From Pseudolabrys sp. (lineage in GTDB: Bacteria > Pseudomonadota > Alphaproteobacteria > Rhizobiales > Xanthobacteraceae): a DNA stretch of 45,566 nucleotides. Both the position numbers and the translations under genes were made by a program. The stretch lies in NCBI GenBank assembly GCA_030684935.1, contig JAUXXH010000007.1, positions 1-45,566 of the forward strand, in the 5' to 3' direction. Below the pieces are notes generated by a model. The model made no database searches, was not told where the DNA came from, and saw only the letters and a program-made list of their open reading frames with translations. Shown here in pieces: positions 43,030 to 45,566 of the stretch; positions within the stretch are counted from its first letter, which is position 1; the number at the start of each line of letters is the position of its first letter.

Positions 43030-44388
43030 GTGCCAGATCAAATAGAAATCGCGCGCGCGGCATCCGGCGCGCCCGTCGTCACCGCGATGCGGGTGATCCC
43101 GGTGGCGGGCGAGGACAGCATGCTGCTCAATCTGAGCGGCGCGCATGGCCCGCTGTTCACCCGCAACATCGTCATCCTCGAAGACAGCGCCGGCCATACC
43201 GGCGCGGGCGAAGTGCCGGGCGGCGAGCGCATCCGGCAGACGCTGGAGGATGCGCGGCCGCTGGTCATCGGGCGTTCGATCGCCACCTTCAACGCCGTGC
43301 TCAACGACATGCGCGGCCGCTTTGCCGACCGCGACGCCGGCGGCCGCGGCGGCCAGACGTTCGACCAGCGCACCATGATCCATGCCGTCACCGCGGTCGA
43401 GGCGGCGATGCTCGACCTGCTCGGACAACACCTCGGCGTGCCGGTGGCGGCGCTGCTGGGCGAGGGGCAGCAGCGCGACGCGGTGCGGATGCTCGGCTAT
43501 CTGTTCTATATCGGCGACCGCAAGCGCACGACGCTGCCCTATCGCGTTGGCGCCGGCGCCGCCGATGACTGGCTGCGCCTGCGCGACGAGGAGGCCTTGA
43601 CGCCCGCGGCGGTAGTGCGGCTCGCCGAGGCGGCGCGAGAGCGTTACGGCTTCCAGGACTTCAAACTCAAGGGCGGCGTGCTGGCGGGCGACGACGAGAT
43701 GCTGGCGGTGGAAGCGCTGGCGCAGCGGTTTCCCGACGCGCGCATCACGCTCGATCCGAACGGCGCGTGGTCACTGGCCGAAGCGGTACGGCTGTGCCGC
43801 GGCCGCGGCGATGTGCTGGCCTATGCCGAGGATCCGTGCGGCGCCGAAGGCGGCTTCTCCGGCCGCGAGGTCATGGCCGAGTTTCGCCGGGCCACCGGCC
43901 TGCCGACCGCGACCAACATGATCGCCACCGACTGGCGGCAGATGATTCATGCCGTGCAGTTAAATGCGGTCAGTATCCCGCTGGCCGATCCGCATTTCTG
44001 GACCATGCAGGGCGCGGTGCGGGTGGCGCAGCTGTGCCGTGATGCCGGGCTGACCTGGGGCTCGCACTCGAACAACCATTTCGACATTTCGCTGGCGATG
44101 ATCACCCACACCGCGGCGGCCGCGCCCGGCGACATCACCGCCATCGATACGCACTGGATCTGGCAGGACGGGCAGCGGTTGACCAAGGAGCCGCTGACTA
44201 TCGTCGATGGGCTGGTGGCGGTGCCGCAAAAGCCGGGCCTCGGCGTCGACCTCGACATGGCGCAGATCGAGGCGGCGCACCGCCGCTACACCGGCATGGG
44301 GCTAGGCGCGCGCGACGACGCGGTGGCGATGCAGTTCTTGATCCCGAACTGGACTTTCGACCCGAAGCGGCCGGCGCTGCTGCGCTAG
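43030..44388 (+). CDS. gudD: Glucarate dehydratase
   Basis: A 452-residue enolase-superfamily enzyme that dehydrates D-glucarate to 5-keto-4-deoxyglucarate. E. coli GudD has a similar length. The N-terminal cap contains [20 protein letters not shown] and [20 protein letters not shown]. The barrel has the KxK motif in FQDFKLKGG, a metal Asp in ITLDPNGAW, Glu in [16 protein letters not shown], and the catalytic His segment [14 protein letters not shown]. The start is GTG 43030 with GGAG about 10 nt upstream. Its stop shares a CTAG with the stop of the convergent kinase gene. Confidence 0.95.
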   Translation: MPDQIEIARAASGAPVVTAMRVIPVAGEDSMLLNLSGAHGPLFTRNIVILEDSAGHTGAGEVPGGERIRQTLEDARPLVIGRSIATFNAVLNDMRGRFADRDAGGRGGQTFDQRTMIHAVTAVEAAMLDLLGQHLGVPVAALLGEGQQRDAVRMLGYLFYIGDRKRTTLPYRVGAGAADDWLRLRDEEALTPAAVVRLAEAARERYGFQDFKLKGGVLAGDDEMLAVEALAQRFPDARITLDPNGAWSLAEAVRLCRGRGDVLAYAEDPCGAEGGFSGREVMAEFRRATGLPTATNMIATDWRQMIHAVQLNAVSIPLADPHFWTMQGAVRVAQLCRDAGLTWGSHSNNHFDISLAMITHTAAAAPGDITAIDTHWIWQDGQRLTKEPLTIVDGLVAVPQKPGLGVDLDMAQIEAAHRRYTGMGLGARDDAVAMQFLIPNWTFDPKRPALLR

Positions 44389-45566
44389 GCGGCGGCGACG
44401 AGGCGGCCGATTTTTAATTTGGCGTGATCGCCGGCGGCGTGCAGCTGTGCCAAACATGGCGCGATCGGCGCGCCGTCGACACAGGCATTTTCCAGATTGC
44501 GGCTGGCGTCGGCCAGCGCCGCAAATCCAAGCTGGCCGGCCAGCGCCACCGCTTGATGCGCCGCGCCGCGCAACTTTTCGCGCTCGGCGGCGGGCGCGTC
44601 ATCAGACCAGGTGGCCGGAAAACTGTCGATTGCCGCGTTGAGATTGGTGGCGAAGCGGCCAACCTTCTCAGGGCCGGCCAGGCTCATCAACTGATCGAGC
44701 ATTTCGTTGTCATCGGCTGGCGGTTCGGGCGCAGCGTCGGTCGCGGCAGCGGCTCGCCCGTCGCGTTCCGCCAGCGCGGCCCATTTCTGCAGCACGGCCA
44801 GCAGCGCGGCATTGGCGATCGGTTTGCCGATGTAGTCGTCCATGCCGGCGGCGCCGAAGCGCGCCACCTGATCCGGCATGACGTTGGCGGTCAGCGCCAG
44901 GATCGGCAGCTTGCCCTTGCCGTTCGCCAGGGCCCGAATCCGGCGGGTGGCTTCGAGCCCGTCCATGCCCGGCATCTGAACGTCCATCAGAATGGCGTCG
45001 AACGTCTCGTCGCGGGCGAACCGGATCGCGGCCGGACCGTCGGCGGCGAGCGTGACGCGGTGACCGGCCCGGGTGAGGATCGCCTCGCAGAGATCGCGAT
45101 TCATTTCGACGTCGTCGACGGCGAGTATTCGCAACGGCCGGTGCGTGACCTCGGGTCCGCTGTCGTCGCTGGCTAGGTCGGCAACGTCGGCGATCGGCAG
45201 CGACACCGTAACGCGGAATGTGCTGCCTTCGCCGGCGAGGCTCTCGACCGCGATCTTGCCCATCATGGCTTCAGCGATGCGTTGCGAAATCGCCAGGCCG
45301 AGCCCCGTTCCGCCGTACTGCCGGGATATCGAGGTGTCGGCCTGATTGAAGCGCTGGAACAGTTTCCCCTGATCCGCCGGCGATATGCCGATGCCGGTGT
45401 CGGTCACCTTGAACTGGAGGGTGGCGATGCCGCTTGTCGACGGTCCGCAATCCAGGATCAGCTTGACCGATCCGTTCGCGGTGAACTTCACGGCGTTGTT
45501 CAGCAGGTTGATCAGAATCTGCCGGATCCGCTGCGGATCGCCGACCAGCGCCCGCGGCACGTCGGC
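44385..45566 (-). CDS. Hybrid histidine kinase, C-terminal part (ATPase-receiver-HPt; 5' end outside window)
   Basis: The frame is open to the right edge, so the true start lies beyond it; the GTG at 45560 is internal. Domains in order: HATPase ([15 protein letters not shown] box, [28 protein letters not shown]); receiver ([13 protein letters not shown] with the phospho-Asp in [14 protein letters not shown] and Lys in YIGKP); and C-terminal HPt with the likely phospho-His in [14 protein letters not shown]. The layout indicates an internal His-Asp-His relay feeding another regulator. The sensor part and target are not visible. It converges on gudD with a 4-nt overlap of the two stop codons. 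Confidence 0.93.
   Translation of the reverse strand, partial: ADVPRALVGDPQRIRQILINLLNNAVKFTANGSVKLILDCGPSTSGIATLQFKVTDTGIGISPADQGKLFQRFNQADTSISRQYGGTGLGLAISQRIAEAMMGKIAVESLAGEGSTFRVTVSLPIADVADLASDDSGPEVTHRPLRILAVDDVEMNRDLCEAILTRAGHRVTLAADGPAAIRFARDETFDAILMDVQMPGMDGLEATRRIRALANGKGKLPILALTANVMPDQVARFGAAGMDDYIGKPIANAALLAVLQKWAALAERDGRAAAATDAAPEPPADDNEMLDQLMSLAGPEKVGRFATNLNAAIDSFPATWSDDAPAAEREKLRGAAHQAVALAGQLGFAALADASRNLENACVDGAPIAPCLAQLHAAGDHAKLKIGRLVAAA

Overview
The window is high-GC, densely coded chromosomal DNA from an alphaproteobacterium. The best guess is the order Hyphomicrobiales, in or near Bradyrhizobiaceae/Xanthobacteraceae. Grounds: a CoxE-type VWA protein, three secreted YkuD L,D-transpeptidases, DUF930 and DUF2188 proteins, EttA, a TPP-riboswitch-controlled thiC, and several families of short palindromic intergenic elements typical of that order. 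The species cannot be named from the sequence. There are no rRNA or tRNA genes, no CRISPR array and no complete transposase.

Layout. 0-6 kb: VWA protein (cut at the left edge), a rhodanese, a 3-mercaptopyruvate sulfurtransferase, a proline-rich membrane protein, an L,D-transpeptidase and a D-2-hydroxyacid dehydrogenase. 6-10 kb: ettA, a second L,D-transpeptidase, a duplicated scrap of the ettA 3' end, and a VapBC-type toxin-antitoxin pair. 10-16 kb: a lipoprotein, an unusual pyruvate kinase without the C-terminal domain, a bacterial voltage-gated sodium channel, a lytic transglycosylase and a NUDIX hydrolase. 16-25 kb: an orphan tricarboxylate-type binding protein, VOC, DUF930 and cupin proteins, a third L,D-transpeptidase, an orphan BrnA-like protein, a GGDEF-DoxX-DUF1275 operon, a PEBP protein and a second NUDIX hydrolase. 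25-34 kb is the most accessory stretch: a phospholipase-D-like protein, a tandem OsmC-like protein, RidA and a RidA remnant, a putative effector/immunity-like pair lying between two copies of another gene's 3' end, a BrnT/BrnA pair, a remnant of a REP-associated transposase (RAYT), and a stand-alone HIRAN protein. 34-45.5 kb: thiC carrying an in-frame palindromic element, a TetR regulator divergent from a homocysteine methyltransferase, two envelope proteins, a DUF4403 protein, glucarate dehydratase, and the C-terminal part of a hybrid histidine kinase (cut at the right edge).

Functional themes. Cell-wall and envelope work recurs: three L,D-transpeptidases, MltB, lipoproteins and many small secreted proteins. 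Small-molecule metabolism is represented by sulfur transfer, thiamine, methionine and glucarate genes. The genome dynamics are the most notable part. Several families of palindromic elements are present, including four copies of one family between 35.8 and 40.2 kb. One of these lies inside the thiC reading frame and one may supply the ribosome-binding site of a ClpP-like gene. A RAYT scrap and two cases of duplicated gene 3' ends bracketing extra genes complete the picture. The putative effector/immunity pair at 31.6-32.4 kb is the best candidate for an undescribed system.
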